From contig NZ_CP107928.1 of assembly GCF_036030735.1 (NCBI RefSeq), positions 8,618,001-8,682,000 of the forward strand: a stretch of 64,000 bases of DNA. The letters are read 5' to 3'. Below, in pieces: positions 33,433 to 42,786 of this stretch (positions within the stretch are counted from its first letter, which is position 1; each line of letters begins with the position of its first letter). Both the position numbers and the translations under genes were made by a program. This DNA comes from Streptomyces sp. NBC_00425 (GTDB lineage Bacteria; Actinomycetota; Actinomycetes; Streptomycetales; Streptomycetaceae). The notes under the pieces are model-generated. The model saw only the letters and a list, made by a program, of their open reading frames with translations, searched no databases and was not told the origin of the DNA.

Positions 33433-36400
33433 GTGTCCCCTCGGCATCGCATCGTCCGGGCGCTGGCGTCCGCGGTTCCCCTGGCGCTCGGCGCGAGTCT
33501 CGTGGTCGCCGCGCCCGCGGCGAGCGCTGATCCGACGCCGCGGAGCGCGGTCACCGTACACATCGACCCCTCCTACCGGCAGCAGGAGTTCGAGGGCTGG
33601 GGCACCAGCCTCGTCTGGTTCGCCAACGCCACGGGCCGCTACCCCGACCCCATCCGACGACGCCTGGTGGACATGCTGTTCGGTGGGACGGCCTCGGCCT
33701 CACCATCGCCCGGTACAACATCGGCGGCGGCAACGCTCCGGACGTCCGCACGGACTACATGAAGCCGGGCGCCACCATGGAGGGCTTCTGGAAGGCTCCC
33801 GACGGCACCACGCGGCAGGACGTCGACTGGTGGGACCCGAACGACCCAGACCACTGGAACCCGGACGCCGACGCCGGCCAGCGCTGGTGGGTGGATCAGA
33901 TCAAGGACAAGGTCAGCCGGTGGGAGGCCTTCAGCAACTCGCCGCCCTGGTTCCAGACCGTCAGCGGATACGTCTCCGGAGGCTTCGACGCGAGCGCCGA
34001 CCAGATCCGCGCCGACCGCGTCGACGACTTCGCCACGTACCTCACCGAGGTGACCGAGCGTCTGGAGCAGGCGCACGGGATCGAGTTCGACACCATCGAC
34101 CCCCTCAACGAGCCCAACACCCCTTACTGGGGGACCCAGATCGGCGCGGACGGACGGCCCACGGGCGGACGCCAGGAGGGCGCCCACGCCGGACCGGAGC
34201 TTCAGCAGAAAGTGGTCCTCGCGCTCGACAAGGCACTCCGGGGCGCGAAGACGAACGCGCGGATCTCCGCGATGGACGAGACCAACCCCACCCTGTTCAC
34301 CCAGAACTGGAACGCCTACGGTGCGCCCGCCCGCGCCGCCGTCGACCAGCTCAACGTGCACACCTACGGCACGGGCATGCGCACCAGCGCACGCGACATC
34401 GCCAAGGGCGCGGACAAGAAACTGTGGATGAGCGAGGTCGAGGGCACCTGGGGCACCGGCACCGACTTCACCGGCATGGAGCCGGGGCTCGGCATGGCCA
34501 CCCGGATGGTCGAGGACATGCGTGAACTGGAGCCCTCGGCCTGGGTGTTCTGGCAGCCGATCGAGGACGCGATCCCTCAGGCCGCGGCGGGCAAGAACTG
34601 GGGCAGCATCCACGTGCCGTTCAACTGCACGGCCGAGGACACCCTGCAGACCTGCCCGATCCGCACCAACTCCAAGTTCCACACCATCCGAAACTTCACC
34701 CACTACATCCGTCCGGGCGATCACTTCGTGAAGGCCGACGAACCGTCGAGCGTCGCCGCGGTGCAGAGCTCCGGCCGTACGGCCACCGTCGTGCACGTCA
34801 ACGGCGGCACCTCCGCGCGCTCGGTCACCCTCGACCTCTCCCGCTTCGGCAGGGTCGCCAGAGGGGCCTCCGTCACGCCCGTGGTGACGAGCGCCGACGG
34901 CGCCCTCGTACGCGGCACGCCGGTCCGCGTGGCCGACCGGTCGGCCACGCTCGTCGTCCCCGCCAAGTCGGTCACGACGTTCCTCGTCGACGGGGTCGGC
35001 GGCGTGGCGCGGAACGCCGCGCTCGTCCAGCCCGGGCACGTCTACCGACTCCAGGGGGCCCAGAGCGGCAAGTCGCTCGCGCCCTCGGACGCCGGCAGCG
35101 GCGTCGTACTGCGCACCGACGACGCCGGCAGTGCACAACAGCTCTGGTTCGTACGCAAGTTGACGCGCGGCATCGACAACCGTGAGCGCTACGCCCTTGC
35201 CCGCACCGGGACCGGCGAACTGCTCACCGTGCGCGACGGCCAGGCCGTTCTGGAGCAGCCGCAGAAGGACGGGGTCGCCGAAGCCGCACAGTGGATCATG
35301 TCGACGACCGGCGACGGCACATGGACGTTCGTCAACGCCGCCACCGGCCGGCTGCTCGACGTCGCCGGGCAGTCGACCGCGGACGGGGCCAAGGTGTCCA
35401 CCTACACACCGACCTCCGCGGCGAACCAGCGCTGGTCCGTGATCGACGAGACGGTCCTGCGCACCGAGCCCGCCGACGCGTTCACCGTCCCGGGTCTGCG
35501 GCCCGAACTGCCGAAGACGGTGACGCCGGTGTTCCGCGACGGCGCCCGTGGCGCGCTCCCCGTGGTGTGGAGGCTTCCGTCCGACCGGACGTGGCGCGCT
35601 CCCGGGACGGTGCGGGTCAGGGGGGAGGCGACCGACCCCCTCGGGCGGAGGCTCCCGGCGGTCGCGGTCGTCACCGTCGACACGATCGCCTCGACCCTCG
35701 TGGGCCGCGCGAAGACCTACGTCGGCGGTACGCCGGACCTCCCGGCCACCGTCGTCGGCGTCGGCCGCCACGGCGGCCGGGTCGACCTTCCGGTGACGTG
35801 GGACCCGGCGCCCGAGGGGTCGTTCGACGGGACCGGAGTCGTCGCCCTGCGCGGCGTCGCCCGCATCGTGGGCGGCGGCACGATCGACGCGACGGCGCGC
35901 GTGCAGGTCACGGAACCCGTGCAGACCAACATCGCCGCGGACGACGGCGTGTCCGTCGCGGCCACGTTCACCGAGAGCGGGTACTCCGCGGAGCGCCTGC
36001 GCAACGGGGACCTGTCCGAGAAGGCCTGGTCCAACTGGAAACCGGGGACCGCCAAGAACCCCTCCGACACGATCACCTTCACCCTTCCCGGGGCGCGCGA
36101 CCTGAGCCGGATCGTCACGCACTTCTACCGGGACGGGAGCAGCGCCTCGTTCCCCGAGACGCTGAAGGTGCAGGTCCGGCCGGCCGCCACCGGGGCATGG
36201 GCGGACGCGAGCGGCCCGGTCGCGGTCGGTGGCGAGGGCGCGCCGGTGGTCGACGTCCCCGTGACGGCGAAGGCGGCGTCCGCGGTGCGGGTCGTCATGA
36301 CCGCGCGCCCGGGCGGCTACCTCACCGCGAGCGAGATCGAGGTGTTCGCCAAGGTCCCGGGAGTCGCCGCGGACGCCGCCGCCGCATCCGTCGAGGTGTC

Positions 36401-36620
36401 CGGCAAGCCGGTCGCGTCGTTCGACCCGGAGACCACCGCCTACCGGGTCGTCACCGGCGCACCGGGCCGCAGCCTTGTCACGGCGACGGCCCGCGACCCC
36501 TACGCGAAGGTCGCCGTCGCGTACCGCGACGAGCCCGGCGGACGATCGGCGATCGTCACCGTGACCGGCGAGGACGGATCGCAGACCCGCACCTACCGGA
36601 TCCACCTCGTCCGAGGCTGA
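33433..36620 (+). pseudogene. Multidomain GH30 (endo-beta-1,6-galactanase-type) gene with a frameshift
   Basis: From GTG 33433 (AAAGGGAG upstream): signal peptide, then EFEGWGTSLVWFANATGRYP of GH30. Near 33686, in a G-run, one base is lost. The correct reading (GLGLTIARYNIGGGNAPD) continues in the frame ending at 36620. The barrel holds DPLNEPN (Glu at 34110) and WMSEVEGTWG (Glu at 34434). Further domains: beta-sandwich, ricin-type trefoil (about 35030-35450), two bacterial Ig-like repeats, an F5/8-C-type domain (TFTESGYSAERL) and a C-terminal Ig-like domain. It matches GH30_5 galactanases acting on type II arabinogalactan. A single error or a real lesion cannot be told apart; the rest is intact. 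Confidence 0.75.
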
Positions 36621-36825
36621 GGCCGAGCGGGCGGCAGGTCGCGGCGCGGGTGGCCGAGCGGGAGGGCGGTCGGCTGTGCGGGCGGGCGGGCGGTTGGCCT
36701 TGGGGGCGGGGGCGCGGCCGGGCGCGGGCCCGTGCCGTGGCTCCGCAGCCGGGACCGCTCTCTCGAACGGCGCCGTCCGGTGGGTGGCCGGGGCGTCGAC
36801 GGCGACGGGCGGCGCACCCGGTCGC

Positions 36826-37437
36826 TCAGCCGGTGCTCTCCGGCCGGGTGCGGCGTGCGTAGGCGCGGGCCGCGCGGGCGCGGTCGCCGCATCGGGTCGA
36901 ACACCAGTGGCGGCGGCCGTGGCGCAGCAGGTAGCGGGTGCAGGGGGTGGAGCCGCAGGCGGTGAGGCGCTCGGCGTCGGCTCCGGTGAGCAGATCTGCG
37001 GCGTCGGCGGCGAGGGCCGCGAGGGCGTGGTCGACGATCCGGTCCGTGGGGTGCGGGGTCGCGCGGTGGAAGCCGCTGCGCTCGTCCCACCGCAGGAGCG
37101 GGGCGGCCGGCGCCCCGGTCAGGGCGTCGTTGACGGCGGTCAGGGCGGTGGGCGGGGCCGGGAGCGCGGCGACGCGCGAGGCGAACAGGGTGCGGACCTG
37201 CTCCCGCAGGGAGCGCAGTCGCCCGGCGCAGAACTCCTGCAGTCCGGCGTCCGCCGGTGCGAGGTCGTGAGCCGCGAGCCACCGGTCGGCCCCGGAGGGC
37301 GTGCCGAGGTAGTCGGCGAACCGGCCGCCGGTCAGCGCGACGGTGCTGTTGACGAGGGCCAGGGCCGGGTGCTGTTCCTCGCCCGGCGCAGGCGGTGCGG
37401 CGGGTTCGGTGGTCGCGGACGCATCCATGACTCTCAT
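36826..37437 (-). CDS. CGNR zinc-finger / ABATE-domain putative regulator
   Basis: 203 aa from ATG 37437 (ATG 37428 is an alternative). The N-terminal ABATE region has ALALVNSTVALTGGRFADYLGTP. The C-terminal zinc finger (ERLTACGSTPCTRYLLRHGRRHWCSTRCGDRARAARAY) has four cysteines, with CGDR in place of the typical CGNR. Presumed DNA-binding regulator, divergent from the MBL hydrolase, with three copies of ATCCGTGAG between them. Confidence 0.8.
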   Translation of the reverse strand: MRVMDASATTEPAAPPAPGEEQHPALALVNSTVALTGGRFADYLGTPSGADRWLAAHDLAPADAGLQEFCAGRLRSLREQVRTLFASRVAALPAPPTALTAVNDALTGAPAAPLLRWDERSGFHRATPHPTDRIVDHALAALAADAADLLTGADAERLTACGSTPCTRYLLRHGRRHWCSTRCGDRARAARAYARRTRPESTG

Positions 37438-37453
37438 GGTACGGCTTGCCTGT

Positions 37454-37506
37454 ATCCGTGAGAAGCGACTACGGTTCCTCACGGATAAAGTCTTCTCATC
37501 CGTGAG
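37454..37506. promoter_or_regulatory. Three copies of ATCCGTGAG in a divergent promoter
   Basis: ATCCGTGAG at 37454-37462, its exact complement CTCACGGAT at 37478-37486, and a third direct copy at 37498-37506. The first two form a 9-bp perfect inverted repeat with a 15-bp spacer; the third covers the ribosome site of the MBL gene. This is the likely operator of the CGNR-type regulator. Confidence 0.6.
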
Positions 37507-37515
37507 GTGTTCTTC

Positions 37516-38325
37516 GTGACGTCTTCTGTCGAAACCGTCGAGCCGTTCCCCGTCCGCGTCTTCGGCGGCCCGACCGCCCTGTTCGAGTACGGCGGCCTGC
37601 GCCTCCTCACCGACCCCACCTTCGACGACCCCGGCGACTACCCGGCGCCGGGCGGGCCGTCGCTCACCAAGACCGCGCCCGCCGCCGGCGGCCCCGCCGA
37701 CCTCGGCCCCGTCGACGTGGTCCTGCTCTCGCACGACGAGCACGCCGACAACCTCGACCGCTCCGGCCGCGCCCTTCTCGCCGAGGTGCCGCTCACCCTC
37801 ACGACCCCGGGCGGCGGCGAGCGCCTCGGCGACCGTGCCAGGGGGCTGGCCGACTGGGAGTCCGTCGCACTGGACCGGCCCGGCGGCGGCACTGTCACCG
37901 TGACCGGTGTTCCCGCCGTGCACGGCCCCGGTCCGCGGGAGGAGATCGAGCCGGTCTCCGGACAGGTCGTCGGCTTCGTGCTGACCGGCGACGGACTGCC
38001 CACCGTGTACGTCAGCGGTGACAACGCCTCCCTGGACGCGGTCCGGGAGACGGCCGCCCGATTCGGGCCGGTGGACACCGCGGTCCTCTTCGCCGGCGCG
38101 CCCCGCATCGCCGGCCTCTACGACGGAGCAGCCCTCGTCCTGGACAGCGCCCAGGCGGCCGAGGCCGCGCGGATCCTCGGCGCCCGCCGCGTGGTCCCGG
38201 TCCACTACGACAGCTGGGCTCATTTCACCGAGGGCCGCGAGGAGCTGCAGCGCGCCTTCGCCGCCGCCGGGCTGGCCGACCGCCTTGACTGGGGGAGCGG
38301 CGGCCGTCCGACGGACCGGTCGTGA
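37516..38325 (+). CDS. MBL-fold metallohydrolase (UlaG-like)
   Basis: 269 aa. GTG 37516 is preferred over GTG 37507 because GAGG is 8 nt upstream of it. Metallo-beta-lactamase fold: GGLRLLTDPTFDDPG, VVLLSHDEHADNLD (metal site in the HxExHxDN variant), VPAVHGPG, VYVSGDN and VVPVHYDSWAHF. Substrate unknown; UlaG-like proteins hydrolyse lactones. Expression is probably under the CGNR protein. Confidence 0.85.
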   Translation: MTSSVETVEPFPVRVFGGPTALFEYGGLRLLTDPTFDDPGDYPAPGGPSLTKTAPAAGGPADLGPVDVVLLSHDEHADNLDRSGRALLAEVPLTLTTPGGGERLGDRARGLADWESVALDRPGGGTVTVTGVPAVHGPGPREEIEPVSGQVVGFVLTGDGLPTVYVSGDNASLDAVRETAARFGPVDTAVLFAGAPRIAGLYDGAALVLDSAQAAEAARILGARRVVPVHYDSWAHFTEGREELQRAFAAAGLADRLDWGSGGRPTDRS

Positions 38326-38495
38326 CCCACCGCCACGAGCCTCCCCCGGGGCGGACGTCCGAGGCGGGTCCCAGCTCTGTCCGCGGATCAGCGGCAGTGG
38401 CGGGGGCCGCATTCGGTGGGCGCCGACGACGTCCGGCACCTGGACCGCGAGGAGAGCATCCGTTTCCTGCTCACCATCGTCCCGGGGGACGGCCG

Positions 38496-38790
38496 GTGAA
38501 CCGGGTGCCCGAACTGCACGGCGAGCACCTGCGCCTGCGGGAACTGCGCGCCGACGATCACGAACCTTCACGCGGATCCTGACCCACCGTCTGCTCACCC
38601 GCTACCTCGGCATCGACCGCATGGACTCCGGCCGGGCCCACGACGCGTTCGCCCAGGCCCTGGCCCAGCCCCACGCGCACCCACGCCGCAAGGACACCTT
38701 GGCCGTCTGCGCCCCCGACGACGACACCCTCACCGGCACCATGGGTTGCTCGTCGAGGACTACGGCAGCAACGCGATGCTCACCAGCCCG
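38496..38790 (+). pseudogene. GNAT acetyltransferase remnant with frameshifts
   Basis: From GTG 38496: VPELHGEHLRLRELRADDHEP is a RimJ/RimL-type start. A second frame continues with LTHRLLTRYLGIDRMDSGRA and TLAVCAPDDDTLTGTMG, and a third with LLVEDYGSNAML before sequence is lost at about 38786. At least two frameshifts and a 3' deletion. Just upstream (about 38400-38498) a tail frame ends VRHLDREESIRFLLTIVPG and overlaps this start by GTGA; it is also only a fragment. Confidence 0.65.
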
Positions 38791-38853
38791 GGCACCCGCT
38801 GCGGCACGCAGCACTCACTGTCCGGCTTCGAGCGTGATCGGCCGGGCCCTTTC

Positions 38854-39507
38854 CTAGGCGGCGGCCTTTGCGGCGGCTGCCTTGCCCTTGGTGACGGCCT
38901 CCTCGTGAGCCCTGGCCTTCGAGGCCTCGGCCAGCGGGATCAGCTCGGCCATGGCCGGGTTGGAGTGGGCGGAGGTGAGCTCGGGGACGATGAACTCGAC
39001 CGTCATGCCGAGCATGTCGCCCAGGACCGCCTGCAGGTAGTTCTGTACGTACTCGTAGCCCTCGCGCGGAGAGCCCGGGGCGTAGGAGCCGCCCCGGCTG
39101 GCCACCACGTAGACCGGGGTGCCCCGGACCGACGATGCCTCGGCCGGCGCGGTGCGGCCCATGAGGATCACCTGGTCGAGCCAGGCCTTCAGCGTCGAGG
39201 GGATCGTGAAGTTGAGCATCGGCGCGCCGATCAGAACGGCGTCCGCGTTCTCCAGCTGTTCGATCAGCTCGAGCCGTGGGGCGAAGGCCGCGGCCTGTTC
39301 GGCGGTGTGGTCGGCCGGCGCGGCGAACCCGGCGGACGCGGTGAGGGCGTCCAGGTGTGGCACGGGGTCGGTCGCCAGGTCCCGGTGGATCACCGTGCCG
39401 TCGGGGTGCTGGTCCTCCCATGCCCGGCGGAAGGCCGCCGTGACCGAACGCGAGGTGGAGGCGGACTCGGGGAAGAGCGACGAGTCGAGGTGCAGCAGCG
39501 TGGCCAT
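38854..39507 (-). CDS. azoR: FMN-dependent NADH:quinone / azo oxidoreductase
   Basis: 217 aa, ATG 39507. Flavodoxin-like fold of the AzoR family: LLHLDSSLFPESASTSRSVT (FMN phosphate loop), ADAVLIGAPMLNFTIPSTLKAWLDQV, VVASRGGSYAPGSPREGYEYVQNYLQ. It reduces quinones and azo compounds with two electrons. The C-terminus is an unusual Lys/Ala-rich tail. Divergent from an HxlR-type regulator, the common pairing for quinone-responsive control. Confidence 0.9.
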   Translation of the reverse strand: MATLLHLDSSLFPESASTSRSVTAAFRRAWEDQHPDGTVIHRDLATDPVPHLDALTASAGFAAPADHTAEQAAAFAPRLELIEQLENADAVLIGAPMLNFTIPSTLKAWLDQVILMGRTAPAEASSVRGTPVYVVASRGGSYAPGSPREGYEYVQNYLQAVLGDMLGMTVEFIVPELTSAHSNPAMAELIPLAEASKARAHEEAVTKGKAAAAKAAA

Positions 39508-39588
39508 GAGAAGTCTCCGAAGTGAAGGGACGGCATGACTGGACGTCGGTAAGGAGCTGCCGTTCCGTGTGGAACTATTGATAGCACA

Positions 39589-39632
39589 GTCGCTTACTTT
39601 TTCTCAGCTCCTTGGCCTGTTGTCGTACACTT
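39589..39632. promoter_or_regulatory. Direct repeats between azoR and the HxlR gene
   Basis: GTCGCTTACTT at 39589-39599 and GTCGTACACTT at 39622-39632 match at 8 of 11 bases and are 33 bp apart. They lie in the divergent promoter and are candidate HxlR sites. Confidence 0.4.
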
Positions 39633-39637
39633 CCGGC

Positions 39638-40018
39638 ATGGAGGAAGCGGCCAGGGAGTCCTGCAAACCGGTGGACGGCGGGCTCACGCGCGTCTTCGTG
39701 TTGCTCGGCAAGCGCTGGACCGGCCTGATCGTGGCCGTGCTGATGGAGCGCCCGGTGCACTTCTCCGACCTGTGCCGCGCCATTCCGGGCATCAGTGAGC
39801 GCATGCTGTCGGACCGGCTGAGCGAGCTGGGCGCCGCCGGTCTGGTGGTGCGCGAGGTGGACGCGGGGCCGCCGCTGCGCGTCGCCTACCGGCTCACCGA
39901 GGCCGGTGTGGCCCTCGGGCCGGCCCTGGCCGAGCTGCAGGAGTGGGCGGGGCGCTATCTGCCGGAGGCGCAGCACGGCGGATGCCCCCGCGCGACGACC
40001 GGCGCACCGGAGAGGTGA
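39638..40018 (+). CDS. HxlR-family winged-helix regulator
   Basis: 126 aa from ATG 39638; the frame is open upstream, but the family begins near this Met. ESCKPVDGGLTRVFVLLGKRWTGLIVAVLMERPVHFSDLCRAIPGISERMLSDRL is the HxlR wHTH, with Cys near residue 9 placed like the redox-sensing Cys of YodB-type members. Probably represses azoR and responds to quinones or electrophiles. Confidence 0.88.
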   Translation: MEEAARESCKPVDGGLTRVFVLLGKRWTGLIVAVLMERPVHFSDLCRAIPGISERMLSDRLSELGAAGLVVREVDAGPPLRVAYRLTEAGVALGPALAELQEWAGRYLPEAQHGGCPRATTGAPER

Positions 40019-40194
40019 GCCGGGCCCGCCCGCGGGCGTGTTCGGAAGGGGCGTCGTCGCGAAGTGGCGTCGTCCGCCTGCCGGGCGGACGGGGCTTTCA
40101 CCGGACGACCTGGGCGGGAGCGCGGCGCCGACGGCCGTGGTGAGCCCGGGTGAGCTCGGGTGATGCGGGGCTCCGCCGAGGAGCCCGTCCGGGG

Positions 40195-40863
40195 TCAGCC
40201 CGCGTCGGGGGTCCGGATCGCGGCGATGTCGAACTGCAGACGCACCTTCTCGCTCACCATCGCGCCGCCCTCCGCCAGACGCGCGTTGTACGTCAGACCC
40301 CAGTCGGAACGGTCGATGGTGGTGGTGCCGTCGAAGCCCGCCCGCTCGTAACCGAACGGGTCGACGACGTGGCCGAGGTAGGTGAGCTCGAGGACGACGG
40401 GCCGTGTCACGTTCCTGATGGTGAGGTCGCCGGTCATGCGATAGACGTCGGAGCCCGCGAGCTGCACGGCGGTGCTGGCGAAGCGCATCCGCGGATAGGC
40501 CGCCGCGTCCAGGAAGTCGCGGCCGGTCAGATGGGCGTCGCGTTGTTCCACGCCGGTGTCGACGCTGGCGGTGGCCAGCACGATCTCCGCGCGCGAGCGG
40601 GCCGGGTCCCGGCCGTCGAAGTAGAGGCGGCTCTCGTAGCGGGTGAAGGCTCCGCGCACCGTGGTCACCAGGGCGTGCCGGACCGAGAAGCCGACACGGC
40701 TGTGCGCGGGGTCGATCATCCACTCGCCGGTCAGTGCGGCCAGCGCTGGGTCCGGCCGGCCGTCGGCGTCGGCGGGGGTGAACGCGGCCGGGCCGGCGGG
40801 CCGTCGGGGAGCGGCGGAGGGCGCCGAACGCCGAGGGGACGCGCTGCGGGTGAACAGGTTCAT
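40195..40863 (-). CDS. YceI-family lipid-binding-like protein
   Basis: 222 aa, ATG 40863. An N-terminal Arg/Pro/Ala-rich extension of about 45 residues precedes the YceI barrel: GEWMIDPAHSRVGFSVRHALVTTVRGAFTRYE, SVDTGVEQRDAHLTGRDFLDAAAYP, GDLTIRNVTRPVVLE and DRSDWGL. No clear signal peptide. YceI proteins bind isoprenoid or quinone-like lipids. Near azoR, so a quinone-stress role is possible. Confidence 0.87.
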   Translation of the reverse strand: MNLFTRSASPRRSAPSAAPRRPAGPAAFTPADADGRPDPALAALTGEWMIDPAHSRVGFSVRHALVTTVRGAFTRYESRLYFDGRDPARSRAEIVLATASVDTGVEQRDAHLTGRDFLDAAAYPRMRFASTAVQLAGSDVYRMTGDLTIRNVTRPVVLELTYLGHVVDPFGYERAGFDGTTTIDRSDWGLTYNARLAEGGAMVSEKVRLQFDIAAIRTPDAG

Positions 40864-41098
40864 GATTCACGTGGTTACTGCACGGCCGACAGGGGCTGCA
40901 AGCCCGCGCCCCGGGCGGCGGCCGTCCGAATCAGTACCGAAGGGTTCATAGACGTCCATCGCCGACCGGGGGGTCACGACATCCACACACGGCCGTCACC
41001 GAACGAGAAGGGGTCCACCTGACTTCACAGGCCACGAGGGCCGGTGTGCGCGTGGTGGATCCTGGTCGGGAAGTGCGGTGACGGACCGCGGTCGTGGC

Positions 41099-42559
41099 TT
41101 ACTGGGTGTAGAAGGTGGCGTCGGCCCGGTCGGTCGCCGTGCTGGGAGCCTGGACGTACAGCAGGTAGTTGTAGTGGCGGATGTAGCGGCCCGGGAGGGC
41201 GAACGACTCGTAGGAGACTCCGGCGGAGTCCGCGAGGCCGGGCCGGGCGGTGAAGGAGGCGTCGCCGGCGAACAGCGACGTCCCGTCGTTCTTCTCCACC
41301 CACACCTCGCCGTTCTTGTGGCGCAGGTAGTAGCCGGGGAAGTTCGCCGACTCCAGGGAGACGGTGCCGGTGCCCGTGAGTCCGGTGACGACGCGGAACT
41401 GCGAGTCGGCGAGTGGGGCGACGTTCGCCTCGATCTTGGCGCGGTAGTCCCAGTGCCGGATGAACCGGTCGGGGAAGTTGTACGAGGACAGCCGGATCGG
41501 GGTGAGGCCGTCGGCGACCGGGATGCCGAAGTCGGGCGTGCCGTCGGCCTTCCAGTAGATCTTCTGGACGCGGGTGCGGCGGTTGGGGTCGTTGAGCGGG
41601 GAACCGCTGATGTCCTTGTAGCTGCGGTCGTGGTAGACGAGGATGTCGGACTTGCCGTCCTCGGAGACCGTGAACTGGTTGTGCCCCGGGCCGTACTGGC
41701 TGGTGGCGGCGTTCCCGGCGAAGACCGGGCCCGTGGACTTGGCCCAGGACGAGGCGCTGAGCAGGTCGGCCGAGGCGGACGCGGTCAGCATGCCCATGCA
41801 GTAGTTGGCGTCGGTGGCGCTGGCCGAGAACGTCATGAAGACCTTGCCGCCCCGCTGGATCACGGCCGGACCCTCGTTGACCGTCTCCCCTCCGGCGGTC
41901 TCCCACGAGGCGGTCGGCCGGCTGATCATGACCGGGGTGCCGGTGATGGTCCACGGGCTGGACATCTGCGCCAGGTAGATGTTGGTGCCGGGGCCGACGG
42001 CCGGGTCGTTCTGCGCCCAGGCGAGGTAGCGGGTGCCGTTGACGGCGAAGGTCGTCGCGTCCAGGGAGAAGGAACTGAGCGGCAGGACGATACGCCCCTT
42101 CTCCGTCCAGGTCCCCGTGATCGGGTTCGCGGCGGCGCACTCCAGGACGTAGGGCCGGATGTTCCAGATGTTGTCGGCGTCCCCGGCGGCGAAGTAGATG
42201 TACCACGTGCCGTTGATGACGTGGATCTCCGGGGCCCAGATGTGTGCGCCCATCGCACCGCTGGCGTGCTTGGTCCAGATGGTCGTCTCGGGGGCCGCGG
42301 TGAGCCCCTGGATCGTGGTGGCGCGGCGCAGCACGATGCGGTCGTACGCCGGCACCGTGGCGGTGAAGTAGTAGAAGCCGTCGGTGTGCTTGTAGATGTG
42401 CGGGTCGGCCCGCTGCTCGGCGATGGTGTTCGTGTAGGTCGCACCGGGTGACGCGGGCACGGCGGCGTGAGCGGTACCGGCCGAGACGCCGGTGACGGCG
42501 GCCGCGGCCGATCCGGCGATCATGCCGAGGACCGTTCGACGGGTGAGCTCAGGTGTCAC
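41099..42559 (-). CDS. Tat-exported GH43 exo-alpha-L-arabinofuranosidase with CBM42
   Basis: 486 aa, GTG 42559 with AGGGAG about 8 nt upstream. TRRTVLGMIAG (6-16) is a Tat motif. The five-bladed GH43 propeller has base Asp52 (RADPHIYKHTDG), Asp167 (SFSLDATTF) and acid Glu229 (TVNEGPAV). Residues 345-486 are a CBM42/AbfB trefoil (SYNFPDRFIRHWDYR, SANFPGYYLRHKNGE, SFALPGRYIRHYNY), which binds arabinofuranose. The layout matches known Streptomyces exo-1,5-arabinofuranosidases of GH43_26. Its 5' leader is made of octamer repeats. Confidence 0.9.
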   Translation of the reverse strand: MTPELTRRTVLGMIAGSAAAAVTGVSAGTAHAAVPASPGATYTNTIAEQRADPHIYKHTDGFYYFTATVPAYDRIVLRRATTIQGLTAAPETTIWTKHASGAMGAHIWAPEIHVINGTWYIYFAAGDADNIWNIRPYVLECAAANPITGTWTEKGRIVLPLSSFSLDATTFAVNGTRYLAWAQNDPAVGPGTNIYLAQMSSPWTITGTPVMISRPTASWETAGGETVNEGPAVIQRGGKVFMTFSASATDANYCMGMLTASASADLLSASSWAKSTGPVFAGNAATSQYGPGHNQFTVSEDGKSDILVYHDRSYKDISGSPLNDPNRRTRVQKIYWKADGTPDFGIPVADGLTPIRLSSYNFPDRFIRHWDYRAKIEANVAPLADSQFRVVTGLTGTGTVSLESANFPGYYLRHKNGEVWVEKNDGTSLFAGDASFTARPGLADSAGVSYESFALPGRYIRHYNYLLYVQAPSTATDRADATFYTQ

Positions 42560-42574
42560 GGAGTACTCCCTCTG

Positions 42575-42638
42575 GTGCGGGGGTGCGGGGGTGCGGGGGT
42601 GCGGGGGTGCGGGGGTGCGGGGGTGCGGGGGTGCGGAG
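42575..42638. repeat. Octamer tandem repeat GTGCGGGG in the GH43 leader
   Basis: Eight units of exactly 8 nt: seven perfect GTGCGGGG copies and a last GTGCGGAG. On the gene's strand it reads CCCCGCAC and directly abuts the Shine-Dalgarno of the GH43 gene. Copy-number change would alter leader length without touching the coding frame. Confidence 0.95.
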
Positions 42639-42667
42639 ATGCCACCCCTTAGCCGTTGTCGATATGT

Positions 42668-42680
42668 CGAACGACGTTCG
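42668..42680. promoter_or_regulatory. Palindrome upstream of the GH43 gene
   Basis: CGAACGACGTTCG: perfect 6-bp arms around a central A, in the sequence beyond the octamer repeat. It is a possible LacI- or AraR-type operator for the arabinofuranosidase. Confidence 0.4.
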
Positions 42681-42786
42681 TGAACTCGGCCAAAAGATAG
42701 GTTCTGCACCTGCCTCGGTCAACACTTCCGTCACGCGAGCGTCCCTGCGTCGCCCGTGACGGCGCCGCGGTGCGGGGGGAGGGGCG

